Origin: JBMORL01 sp049322335
GTDB taxonomy: Bacteria > Bacteroidota > Bacteroidia > Flavobacteriales_D > UBA2798
Direction of reading: 5' to 3'
Assembly: GCA_049322335.1 (NCBI GenBank)
Contig: JBMORL010000098.1
Coordinates: forward strand, 10,843 to 74,842
DNA: 64,000 nucleotides
The position numbers and the translations under genes were made by a program. The notes under the pieces were generated by a model. The model was not told the DNA's origin. It ran no database searches and saw nothing but the letters and a program-made list of their open reading frames with translations. Shown piece after piece: positions 53,470 to 61,124 of the stretch. Position 1 is the stretch's first letter; each line of letters opens with the position of its first letter.

Positions 53470-54534
53470 GTGAAAAAACTTGTTGTCATTTTATTACTTG
53501 TTGCTTTAATGAAAACTTCCCAGGCGCAGGAAGTGACCATTACCATCTGGAAAGACAGTGTAATAGGTGCATTATGGAATGATTCCACGAAAACAGTGGT
53601 GTATAACCGGAAAGACAAAAACGGTTATTTTAAAATATTTTTATCCGATTCGCTGGGCAATAACGAAACACCGCTTACTTTTCCCGGCTGGCGCAGCGAC
53701 CGGCATCAGTGGGCAGAAGAATGGCATCCATCGGGGAAATATATTTTTTGCTATATCGAAAAAGCGGAATATGTAAAGGAAAAAGGCCACAACCGTTCAC
53801 CCATAGATGCCACTCCCGGTTATGGCGCCTATACCGATATCTGGCTCGTTAGCCGTGACGGAAAACAAGCCTGGCAGCTTACCGATATTCCCAATAACTT
53901 TAACAGCGGTGTGATACATGCCGCCATTTCGCAGGATGGAACTATGTTCGGCTGGAGTGAGAGAGTTCAACGTCCGAAGTATTCTGATAAAAATCTCGCA
54001 GCGGGCGCTTATGTTTTTCGTATGGCTGATTTTATTTTCGATTCTGTTCCCCGTTTCACCAACATACGCACCATTCAGCCCGGTGGCGTGGCTGCCTGTA
54101 ACGAATTGGACGCCATTTCTCCCGACAAATCCACCATCGCCTTTTACAGCACATTCGAATCAAAGCACCTGTTTCGTACCCCTGTGTATACAATGAATCT
54201 TAAAACAGGCGAAATAAAAAAACTAACGTCAGAGAGCTTTGCGCAGGCACCCGCTTATTCTCCTTCGGGAAAAAAAATAATTTATATGACGGGGCATGAA
54301 TGTGATATTTTTCCGTTTCAGTTGCAGGGTGCCGACTGGTGGATCATGAATCCGGACGGCACGGAAAAAGTGCGGCTTACATATATGAATAAATGGAATC
54401 ATCCCCATTCCTTCAATAAATTCAGACTGGCCGGATGCATTTCATTTATGAATGAAACCACATTCCTGGGAGGAATAATGACCAAATCGCTTGGCTTAAC
54501 CGGTTATACTGCCAAAGTGGTGATACGCTGGTAG
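53470..54534 (+). CDS. Periplasmic TolB-like (PD40/WD40-type) beta-propeller protein
   Basis: 354 residues from a GTG at 53470. A TTG one codon earlier is the alternative. A signal peptide (KKLVVILLLVALMKTSQAQE) leads to six-bladed TolB-type repeats: GWRSDRHQWAEEWHPSGKYIF, TDIWLVSRDGKQAWQLTDIP, AISPDKSTIAFYSTF and SFAQAPAYSPSGKKIIYMTG. The last blade is WWIMNPDGTEKVRLTYMN. TolB-like propellers bind partner proteins or peptides. No catalytic residues are evident. The partner is unknown. Confidence 0.82.
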   Translation: MKKLVVILLLVALMKTSQAQEVTITIWKDSVIGALWNDSTKTVVYNRKDKNGYFKIFLSDSLGNNETPLTFPGWRSDRHQWAEEWHPSGKYIFCYIEKAEYVKEKGHNRSPIDATPGYGAYTDIWLVSRDGKQAWQLTDIPNNFNSGVIHAAISQDGTMFGWSERVQRPKYSDKNLAAGAYVFRMADFIFDSVPRFTNIRTIQPGGVAACNELDAISPDKSTIAFYSTFESKHLFRTPVYTMNLKTGEIKKLTSESFAQAPAYSPSGKKIIYMTGHECDIFPFQLQGADWWIMNPDGTEKVRLTYMNKWNHPHSFNKFRLAGCISFMNETTFLGGIMTKSLGLTGYTAKVVIRW

Positions 54535-54644
54535 AATTGTACATTCCCATAGGTAAAAACAGGTATTTTTCCTTATTTTGAATCAAAAATAACTTAGCTG
54601 TTTCCATATTTTTTAGTAATATTAACCGCCCGATATTGCTTTAA

Positions 54645-57600
54645 ATGGATACTGCATCAGCCGATATAAAAAAAATTGCAAGTCTCAATAAAGAGGCATG
54701 GGCCATTGTGCGGTCCAATCCGAAAAAGTGCCTTGAACTATCTAAAGAATTACTCGATCTCTCGGAAAATGCAGGACATGCAGAAGGAATGGCAATGGCA
54801 TTATCGGGAATTGGCGGTGCCTATGTATGGCTAAGTAAGTATGACGAAGCCCTTCAAACCCTGTTCTCTGCCCGCGAAGCCTTCCGTATTTTAGGCGATA
54901 AGGCAAAAGAAGCTCATGTAGTATATCACATTTTCTGCTCTTATTATTTTTTAGCTGATTACGATAAGGCGCTTTCCTACGCCAATGAGATTCTTTCGCT
55001 GGCCGATGCAAAAAATGAAAGCCAGGCCAAAGCCAATGCGTATAATGGTATGGGCACTATCTATTACACTATAGGTGAAAATGAAAAAGCAGTGGAAAAC
55101 CTGCTCAAAGCATTTGAACTGGCAAAAAACGGTAACGACAAACACCTGCTGGCACGCATTACGGATGGAATAGGCCAGGCTTACCTGCAAATGAACGATC
55201 TGCAAAAGGCTTTGGTGTTTAAGGAAAAAAGCTGGGAAGCGGCCAAAGCTTCGGGAAGAAAAAATGAAATCGGCTATGCGCTCAACGGCCTGGCCAGTGT
55301 ATACCATTCTACAGGGAACTTCACAAAGTCTGAAGAATTTTATCGTGCCGCTGTAGATTTACGAAAAGAAATTGGTTTTAAGCCGGGAGTAGCCGACAGT
55401 CTTTCCTCGCTTGGAAATTTATTTCTCGATGAAAACCGTGACGAAGAAGCACTATATTGCCTTCAGGAAGCATTGGCTGTTGCCGAAGAGATAGATTCCA
55501 AAGAATATCTTTCCAAAATACACTTATCCCTTTCCCGTTATTACGAAAGGAAAAATAATTTTCCGGCATATAAAAAACAGCTGGACCTGTATTATTCCAA
55601 CAAAGAGCTTACGCTCAATGAGCAGAACCGGCAAAAACTGAAAACGGCCGGCATGCAAATGAAAATGGAGCAGGTGGAAAAAGAAAAACAACTACTGGAG
55701 AAAAAACACATGGAAGTGGAACGGGCAGCCCGCCACACCAAAATGATTTCCGAAATCGGTAAAGATATTGCCTCCCTGTTATCAGCCGATGAAATTATTG
55801 AAACCGTATACCGCAATATCCACGAACTGATGGATGCCGATGCATTCGGAATAGGCATTTACCGTGCTGAACACCACGACCTGTTTCATACCGGTGTAAT
55901 GGAAAAAGGAAACAAACTTCCCGACTTTTCTTTTCCACTGGATGAAGAGCGCATTGCTTCCGTTTGCTTTCACCAGAAAAAAGAAATTATTATCAACGAC
56001 TGGAACAGGGAATTTCAGCAGTATGTGAAAAAAAATTATTCGGCCAAAGCTGGCGAAGCACCGGTGTCGATGATCTATATGCCACTGATGGCGGGAAACC
56101 ATATCATTGGAGTGATGTCGGTGCAGAGTTTTAAAATAAATGCCTATAATTCCTATCACGTAGACATTTTACGTTCACTTTCACTGTATATCGGGAAAGC
56201 GCTGGAAAACGCGAACCTCTATGAACAAATGGAAGAACGTGTACAGGAACGTACGGCAGAAATAGAAAAAGCTTACGAAAACACACGTTTGCTGAGCCGT
56301 ATCAGTAAAGAAATTTCTTCCTCGCTTTCGATAGAAACCATTATTGAGCTCGTTTATAAAAACATCAACCAGCTGATGGATGCCGATGGATTTGGAATAG
56401 GATTGCTGGATAAATCAGCGGGACAGATCCATTTTCCGGGTTATATTGAAAAAGGTGAAAAAATAAGTTTTTCCATCGACACTAACGATGACCGCCTTGC
56501 TACCTGGTGCCTCAACCGGCAGGAACAGATTTTTATCAATAATTTCCCTGAGGAATATTCAAAATACCTTAAACTTAAACAGGCCCCAAAAGCCGGAAAA
56601 GATTCTTCTTCCATCATTTACCTGCCGCTTTATCTCAAAGACACCATCACGGGAGTAATTACCGTGCAGTCATTCCAGGTAAACGCCTATACCGAATACC
56701 ATCTNNNNNNNNNNNNNNNNNNNNNNNNNNNNNNNNNNNNNNNNNNNNNNNNNNNNNNNNNNNNNNNNNNNNNNNNNNNNNNNNNNNNNNNNNNNNNNNN
56801 NNNNGACCTGATGGATGCCGCCAGTTTCGGAATCGGAATTTATAATCCCGAAACACGATACATCGATTTTCCCGGTTTCCTGGAAAAAGGACAAAAACAC
56901 GATAACGTTTCATTTCATGTGGATGACGACCGGCTGGCCGGATGGTGTTTCAGAAACCAGAAGGAAATTGTTACCAATGATTATGCAAAAGATTATCATA
57001 AATACGTAAAAGGAATTAAAGCAGTGGTGGCCGGGCAACATTCCAGGTCGATCGTTTATCTGCCGTTGTTCACCAAAGAAAAAATCATTGGAGTACTTAC
57101 CATCCAGAGTTACGAAGAAAATGCCTATAACGATTACCAGCTCGACATTTTGCGCAACCTCGCCCACTCCATTTCCATTGCCATCGAAAACGCCACGCTG
57201 TATTCCAGCCTCGAGGAAAAAGTGAAAGAACGCACGGCCGAAGTGGTAAAACAAAAAGAAATTATTGAAGAAAAAAACAAACACATTACCGACAGTATCA
57301 TTTATGCCAAGAGAATACAACGCGCCATTCTTCCTCCTGAAGAAACTTTTTCTGCTTTCCTGAAAAATTCATTTGTGTTGTATAAACCAAAAGATATTGT
57401 GTCGGGCGATTTTTACTGGCTGGAAAGAAAAGAAAACAAAATATTGTTTGCCGTGGTGGATTGCACCGGCCATGGTGTTCCCGGGGCGTTTATGAGTATC
57501 ATTGGTTATAACGGCCTCAACCAGATTGTAAACGAATATAACATTACTCAACCGGCAGAGATACTTAACCGGCTTAATTCCATTATCACCAATACACTTA

Positions 57601-58037
57601 AACAACATGCCGACCAGTCGAAAATACGTGATGGAATGGATATATCGGTGTGTTGCATCAATCTTGAACAAAACAAACTGGAATATGCCGGTGCCAATAA
57701 CCCGATTTTTATTTTGCGCAACAATGAAGTGGTTGAAGTAAAGGCCGACAAACACCCTATCGGGAATTTTGTGGGAGAAAAAGAATTTCGTTTTACCAAT
57801 AAAGAACTCGACCTTATTCCTGGCGACCTGCTTTACCTGTTCTCAGACGGCTATGCCGATCAGTTTGGGGGCCCGCGCGGAAAAAAATTAAAATATACCC
57901 AGTTCCGCGACCTGCTGATTCAGCATAAAGACAAATCCATGAAACAACAAAAGGAAATTCTGGATGCACTTTTTGAAGACTGGAAAGGCGACCTGGAACA
58001 AATCGATGACGTTTGTATAATTGGTGTTAAGATATGA
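54645..58037 (+). CDS. TPR-GAF(n)-SpoIIE/PP2C phosphatase (contains 100-N gap)
   Basis: About 1130 residues as assembled. TPRs span about 1-300 (ANAYNGMGTIYYTIGENEKAVENL), then a coiled coil and GAF domains at about 370-525, 535-690 and 730-880. Each GAF has LMDADxFGIGI at the start and a closing GVMSVQSFxxNAY motif, and they are separated by ERVQERTAEIEKAYE-type helices. The SpoIIE domain fills the end (SGDFYWLERK, VDCTGHGVPGAFMSIIG, SDGYADQFGGPRGKK). No signal or membrane helix is seen, so it is a cytoplasmic sensor phosphatase. The gap (56705-56804) falls between GAF2 and GAF3, and the true gap is probably longer. Confidence 0.88.
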   Translation: MDTASADIKKIASLNKEAWAIVRSNPKKCLELSKELLDLSENAGHAEGMAMALSGIGGAYVWLSKYDEALQTLFSAREAFRILGDKAKEAHVVYHIFCSYYFLADYDKALSYANEILSLADAKNESQAKANAYNGMGTIYYTIGENEKAVENLLKAFELAKNGNDKHLLARITDGIGQAYLQMNDLQKALVFKEKSWEAAKASGRKNEIGYALNGLASVYHSTGNFTKSEEFYRAAVDLRKEIGFKPGVADSLSSLGNLFLDENRDEEALYCLQEALAVAEEIDSKEYLSKIHLSLSRYYERKNNFPAYKKQLDLYYSNKELTLNEQNRQKLKTAGMQMKMEQVEKEKQLLEKKHMEVERAARHTKMISEIGKDIASLLSADEIIETVYRNIHELMDADAFGIGIYRAEHHDLFHTGVMEKGNKLPDFSFPLDEERIASVCFHQKKEIIINDWNREFQQYVKKNYSAKAGEAPVSMIYMPLMAGNHIIGVMSVQSFKINAYNSYHVDILRSLSLYIGKALENANLYEQMEERVQERTAEIEKAYENTRLLSRISKEISSSLSIETIIELVYKNINQLMDADGFGIGLLDKSAGQIHFPGYIEKGEKISFSIDTNDDRLATWCLNRQEQIFINNFPEEYSKYLKLKQAPKAGKDSSSIIYLPLYLKDTITGVITVQSFQVNAYTEYHXXXXXXXXXXXXXXXXXXXXXXXXXXXXXXXXXXDLMDAASFGIGIYNPETRYIDFPGFLEKGQKHDNVSFHVDDDRLAGWCFRNQKEIVTNDYAKDYHKYVKGIKAVVAGQHSRSIVYLPLFTKEKIIGVLTIQSYEENAYNDYQLDILRNLAHSISIAIENATLYSSLEEKVKERTAEVVKQKEIIEEKNKHITDSIIYAKRIQRAILPPEETFSAFLKNSFVLYKPKDIVSGDFYWLERKENKILFAVVDCTGHGVPGAFMSIIGYNGLNQIVNEYNITQPAEILNRLNSIITNTLKQHADQSKIRDGMDISVCCINLEQNKLEYAGANNPIFILRNNEVVEVKADKHPIGNFVGEKEFRFTNKELDLIPGDLLYLFSDGYADQFGGPRGKKLKYTQFRDLLIQHKDKSMKQQKEILDALFEDWKGDLEQIDDVCIIGVKI
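56705..56804. other. Assembly gap (100 N)
   Basis: Exactly 100 N inside the repeated GAF region. Matching the preceding GAF1-GAF2 spacing predicts about 70 codons (210 bp) here, so the N length is a placeholder. The frame is in phase across it only by chance. Confidence 0.95.
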
Positions 58038-58088
58038 TGATATTGATGGAGAATCAATTAATCTATTTTTAAGCTATCCCTAAAGTCG

Positions 58089-58547
58089 TTATTTCTCACA
58101 AAGTTCTTTCAACTTATTGAGTGCTTTTGGGTAGGTCTCATTCATATAACCTGCAAAATCTTCTGTGATTTCTAAGTCAACAGTAACGGTTGTAGCCTCA
58201 CTGTTTTCTCCGAAGGTATAGTTTTCAAATCCGTTGGCCCATTTTTCCACTTCCGGCCCTTCTGTAATTTCCCTGCCGGCTTTAACAAGACCATAATGTT
58301 GAATCGAAACAAACCGGTTGGGAATGTTTTCAGCTATCCGGGAAACCACACCTCCCTTTTCTCCTTTCTCATCTACTCCAACAAATAGAATTTTATTTCC
58401 CTTTTCCCAGCTTCCTTCATAAGTCGATGTCGGGTTAAACAAAGAAGTCCATTGATCATAAGTTGATTTGTTGTTGATGCCAAGCATAAAATCATAAACC
58501 CTCGCCACAGGTGCATGGATGCTTATTTTGAATTGTAACTTTTTCAT
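58089..58547 (-). CDS. SRPBCC-fold protein (START/AHSA1-like)
   Basis: 152 residues from ATG at 58547 (MKKLQFKISIHAPVARVYDF). A longer frame from 58595 is rejected, since it runs through the end of the upstream gene. The SRPBCC pattern is clear: MLGINNKSTYDQWTSLFNPT, SWEKGNKILFVGVDEKGEKG, FENYTFGENSEATTVTVDLE and a closing helix YMNETYPKALNKLKELCEK. The fold binds hydrophobic ligands. The start lies 4 bp after the stop of the HsdS-like fragment, so the two are translated from one mRNA. Confidence 0.85.
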   Translation of the reverse strand: MKKLQFKISIHAPVARVYDFMLGINNKSTYDQWTSLFNPTSTYEGSWEKGNKILFVGVDEKGEKGGVVSRIAENIPNRFVSIQHYGLVKAGREITEGPEVEKWANGFENYTFGENSEATTVTVDLEITEDFAGYMNETYPKALNKLKELCEK

Positions 58548-58551
58548 ATTA

Positions 58552-58806
58552 TTAATATTTTTTATTAGGGCCGTTAAACGTAAGCGTAACACCATGAATA
58601 GTATCTTTCCAAGCCGGATCTTTTAGCCCTTCTGCTCTAAGTAACAATGACTCGTCATTATAATAACCGTCAACTAGCTCTCTACCCTGATCAATAACTA
58701 TAAAATTACCAGACAATAAGTAAAGTTTTTGCTTTATCTTAATCCCATTCAACGATATGTTTTCACAACACTCGTTAAACTTGGAAATTGTCCAGCCTTT
58801 TGGCAT
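58552..58806 (-). pseudogene. HsdS-like fragment (type I restriction specificity subunit N-terminus)
   Basis: 84 residues from MPKGWTISKFNECCENISLN. An ATGATG at 58830, overlapping the ATPase gene by 14 bp, would add eight. The pattern MPKGW, IKQKLYLLSGNFIVIDQGRE and LVDGYYNDES is that of the first target-recognition domain of HsdS. HsdS is about 400 residues, so this is a short N-terminal piece. After the ND(E/D)ES position, the sequence departs from HsdS and ends in LKDPAWKDTIHGVTLTFNGP, which I do not recognise. A chimeric or truncated gene is likely. No hsdM or hsdR is in the window. Confidence 0.5.
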
Positions 58807-58816
58807 GATTTCTTTA

Positions 58817-60454
58817 TTAGTCAGCATCATCTGGTAATTGGTCTAATACATTTACCTTGAAATATGAATATAATGATGGATGAACATAGAATTTACAGTT
58901 ATTAGAAATATCATTTTTTTCTATAATAACTTCCTTAGTGTAATAAAACGCTACAGGATAGGTTGGCCCTTTTTTAATCCCTAATATTCCTATTCTATAA
59001 AGAATAAAAAATATTTTCTTTTGAAAGCCTGTGTAATTAATATTACCGTTTCGCCATTCTCTAGTTGCAATAAGTAATTCCCCTTTAAAAGAATCAAGAG
59101 CAGCTTCTTCAACAAAAATTTCAGCAAATGCAGTTTCGTTTACTGTTTTTAATCTGAAACCGTTAGTGATTCCTCGCAAAAAATCGCATATGTATGAAAT
59201 TTTACCATAGTTTTCCATCCATTCATCTTCTAATGCCTGAAATCTTTCAATTGAATATGATGGCTCAGCTTTACTAATTATATCATTTGTGAAATATGTT
59301 TTATTGTTTGAGTTTTCAATCATATGATTTATAAAAGAAATGACATCTCTTGGCCTATAAAATGTTCTTTCTAGAATATAATCAAAGCCTTTTTTATTTC
59401 CTCTACGAACTTCATAAAAAGCATCTTTAATACTTAACTGTTCATCAGAAAGTATTTTCAATCTTTTCTCAATCAAAGATTTCAGCTCTTCATCAGTCCA
59501 AACTAAATTTGAATATAATGGTTTAAGTTTTTCTCTTTGCGAACCTTTATGTTCATGTTTTGAATAAACGATTTCATTCAAATTTTCCCTAAGCGAAATA
59601 ATGATCTTTACACCCTGAAGCTGTCTAAATTCTTTAATAACATCTATCATTGCGCCTATCAAATCCAATCTTAAAGAGTCCTCAATCCAATCTTTATCAA
59701 GATCATCAATTACCAAGTAAAATTTCTTTTGGCTATTATTGAAAAAATCGTCCTTCATTATATCAATAACATCGATAAGCTCTACCACTTGAGTATTAGA
59801 AATAACATTTTCAGCTTTGCGTTTAGCCTCAAACAAAAAAGTTTCATCTTTACAATTTTTACTATCAAGCCCAGCTGTTAATTTATCAAATCCTATTCCT
59901 ATACTTGTAGCAAAACTTTCTTGTATCTTTCTTTCAAATGTTTTTATCAATAGTTCAGTTTGTTGCCAAAAATCATTAGACCATGTTTCTAAATAAAGAA
60001 TTGCTTTTTCCTTTCTTTTAAGGTCCTTTTTCTCTGTTAAGACTCTTTCCTTTATTCTCTGAATAATGCTTTTCCGTTTCTGATCACTATTATCATTTTT
60101 AAAGTACATTCGTAAAAGTTCAACTATAAAAACATGTTTCCACAAAACTTTGTAAAACAAATTTAGATTCACGCCTAGAGAATCGAAATATCTTAAGATG
60201 GTAGAATTGCTTAAAAACCTAAGAGACATCGCTTCAGGAGCAATTTCTTGGACATTGTCACAATTAGATTTTATATATTTTATTATTGCACTTTTTCCTG
60301 ATCCAGTACGACCTAATAAAATTGATTTCTGATTTTGAGTATCTAAAATCTCACCTAAATTATCTATCGAGACAAAGGCACCCAATACAAATTGATCAGT
60401 TTCAGCATCAGGAGAGCCGATTAAATGATTTTTTCTTATTTTGAATTTTGCCAT
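58817..60454 (-). CDS. P-loop ATPase of the Sll1717 type
   Basis: 545 residues. GSPDAETDQFVLGAFVSIDN and SILLGRTGSGKSAIIKYI (Walker A at about 47-55) match the start of Sll1717-family STAND/AAA-like ATPases. FYLVIDDLDKDWIEDSLRLD (about 245-262) holds Walker B, and KIIISLRENLNEIVYSK is a sensor-1/Arg region. The rest is helical, with no recognised effector. The family is found in genomic islands and with restriction systems. A defence role is inference. Codons are AT-rich compared with the flanking genes. It is followed by the HsdS-like fragment and preceded (39 bp) by the repeat protein. Confidence 0.8.
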   Translation of the reverse strand: MAKFKIRKNHLIGSPDAETDQFVLGAFVSIDNLGEILDTQNQKSILLGRTGSGKSAIIKYIKSNCDNVQEIAPEAMSLRFLSNSTILRYFDSLGVNLNLFYKVLWKHVFIVELLRMYFKNDNSDQKRKSIIQRIKERVLTEKKDLKRKEKAILYLETWSNDFWQQTELLIKTFERKIQESFATSIGIGFDKLTAGLDSKNCKDETFLFEAKRKAENVISNTQVVELIDVIDIMKDDFFNNSQKKFYLVIDDLDKDWIEDSLRLDLIGAMIDVIKEFRQLQGVKIIISLRENLNEIVYSKHEHKGSQREKLKPLYSNLVWTDEELKSLIEKRLKILSDEQLSIKDAFYEVRRGNKKGFDYILERTFYRPRDVISFINHMIENSNNKTYFTNDIISKAEPSYSIERFQALEDEWMENYGKISYICDFLRGITNGFRLKTVNETAFAEIFVEEAALDSFKGELLIATREWRNGNINYTGFQKKIFFILYRIGILGIKKGPTYPVAFYYTKEVIIEKNDISNNCKFYVHPSLYSYFKVNVLDQLPDDAD

Positions 60455-60493
60455 AATTATGCTGATAATATTTCATTTAGTTTTAGTAGTTTT

Positions 60494-60970
60494 CTAAGAA
60501 TAAATTACTCTTCCATAAACTGTAATTTTTATCGAAGGGACAAACTGCATTGAAATTCCTGTTCCCAATCCTGTGCTTACAGTAAAACTTTTATTGTTAG
60601 TTGATCTTCCTGATTTGTCGTAAACTCTTCCAGTTAGTCCATCTAAGGCTTTCAGTCCATTGTCGTGGTATGCACTTTTCGTTAAACCGTCAAAGGCTTT
60701 TACTCCATTTGGATGATAAGCACTTTTGGTAAGTCCATCATATGCCTTTACTCCATTTGAGTGGTATGCACTTTTTGTTAAACCATCAAACGCTTTTACC
60801 CCATTGTCATAATATGCACTTTTGGTAAGTCCATCAAATGCTTTTACTCCATTTGCATGATATGCATTTTTTGTCAAGCCGTCAAAGGCCTTTATTCCAT
60901 TAGGATGGTATGTAGATCCGGTGAGTCCGTCCCATTTTTTTACTCCGTTACTATGGTAAGTTGTATTCAT
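60494..60970 (-). CDS. Protein of seven 16-residue YHxNG repeats
   Basis: 158 residues. Residues 4-115 are seven near-identical 16-residue repeats with consensus AYHxNGVKAFDGLTKS (first TYHSNGVKKWDGLTGS, last AYHDNGLKALDGLTGR). Then come YDKSGRSTNNKSFTVSTGLG and a hydrophobic tail (MQFVPSIKITVYGRVIYS). The YxxNG core resembles MORN/YwqK-type repeats, but the unit length and DGLT are different. No known catalytic motif is seen. The ATG lies 32 bp from a long inverted repeat. It may be a repeat scaffold, an antitoxin-like or a binding protein. Confidence 0.75.
   Translation of the reverse strand: MNTTYHSNGVKKWDGLTGSTYHPNGIKAFDGLTKNAYHANGVKAFDGLTKSAYYDNGVKAFDGLTKSAYHSNGVKAYDGLTKSAYHPNGVKAFDGLTKSAYHDNGLKALDGLTGRVYDKSGRSTNNKSFTVSTGLGTGISMQFVPSIKITVYGRVIYS
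60626..60961. repeat. 48-bp coding tandem repeats
   Basis: Seven copies of a 48-bp unit encode the 16-residue repeats. The DNA copies have diverged at synonymous positions (for example GGT AAG TCC / GGTTAAACC variants), so the array is kept by selection on protein and is not a recent expansion. Confidence 0.85.
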
Positions 60971-60992
60971 CGTAGTTGTTTTAAATTATTAC

Positions 60993-61123
60993 TAACGGTT
61001 TCGGGCTTTGCGTTGGTGGGCTTTTGAAACCATAAACTGTCTGCCAGCACCAACGTTTATTAATTGCTCAATTGTTTCTATTCGCACTGTCCGCCCACTA
61101 ACGCAAAACCCGTGTTATGCCCA
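60993..61123. repeat. Imperfect attC-like palindrome with GTTATGCCCA end
   Basis: Arm 1 CGGGCTTTGCGTTGGTGGGC (61002-61021) and arm 2 (61093-61112) are inverted with 18 of 20 matches, about 70 bp apart. GTTATGCCCA (61114-61123) ends one base before the stop codon of the nuclease gene. AAC/GTT ends and a partly paired centre resemble integron attC sites, although the consensus RYYYAAC/GTTRRRY is only partly met. Confidence 0.45.
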
Positions 61124-61124
61124 G

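Noticed and set aside
58548..58595. Upstream start for the SRPBCC protein
   Set aside because: The extra residues come from the antecedent gene's end. The ATG at 58547 directly follows that gene's stop and matches the domain start.
60626..60961. Regular 48-bp repeats that could suggest a CRISPR array
   Set aside because: They are contiguous, without spacers, and translate to a regular 16-residue protein repeat. No cas genes are nearby.
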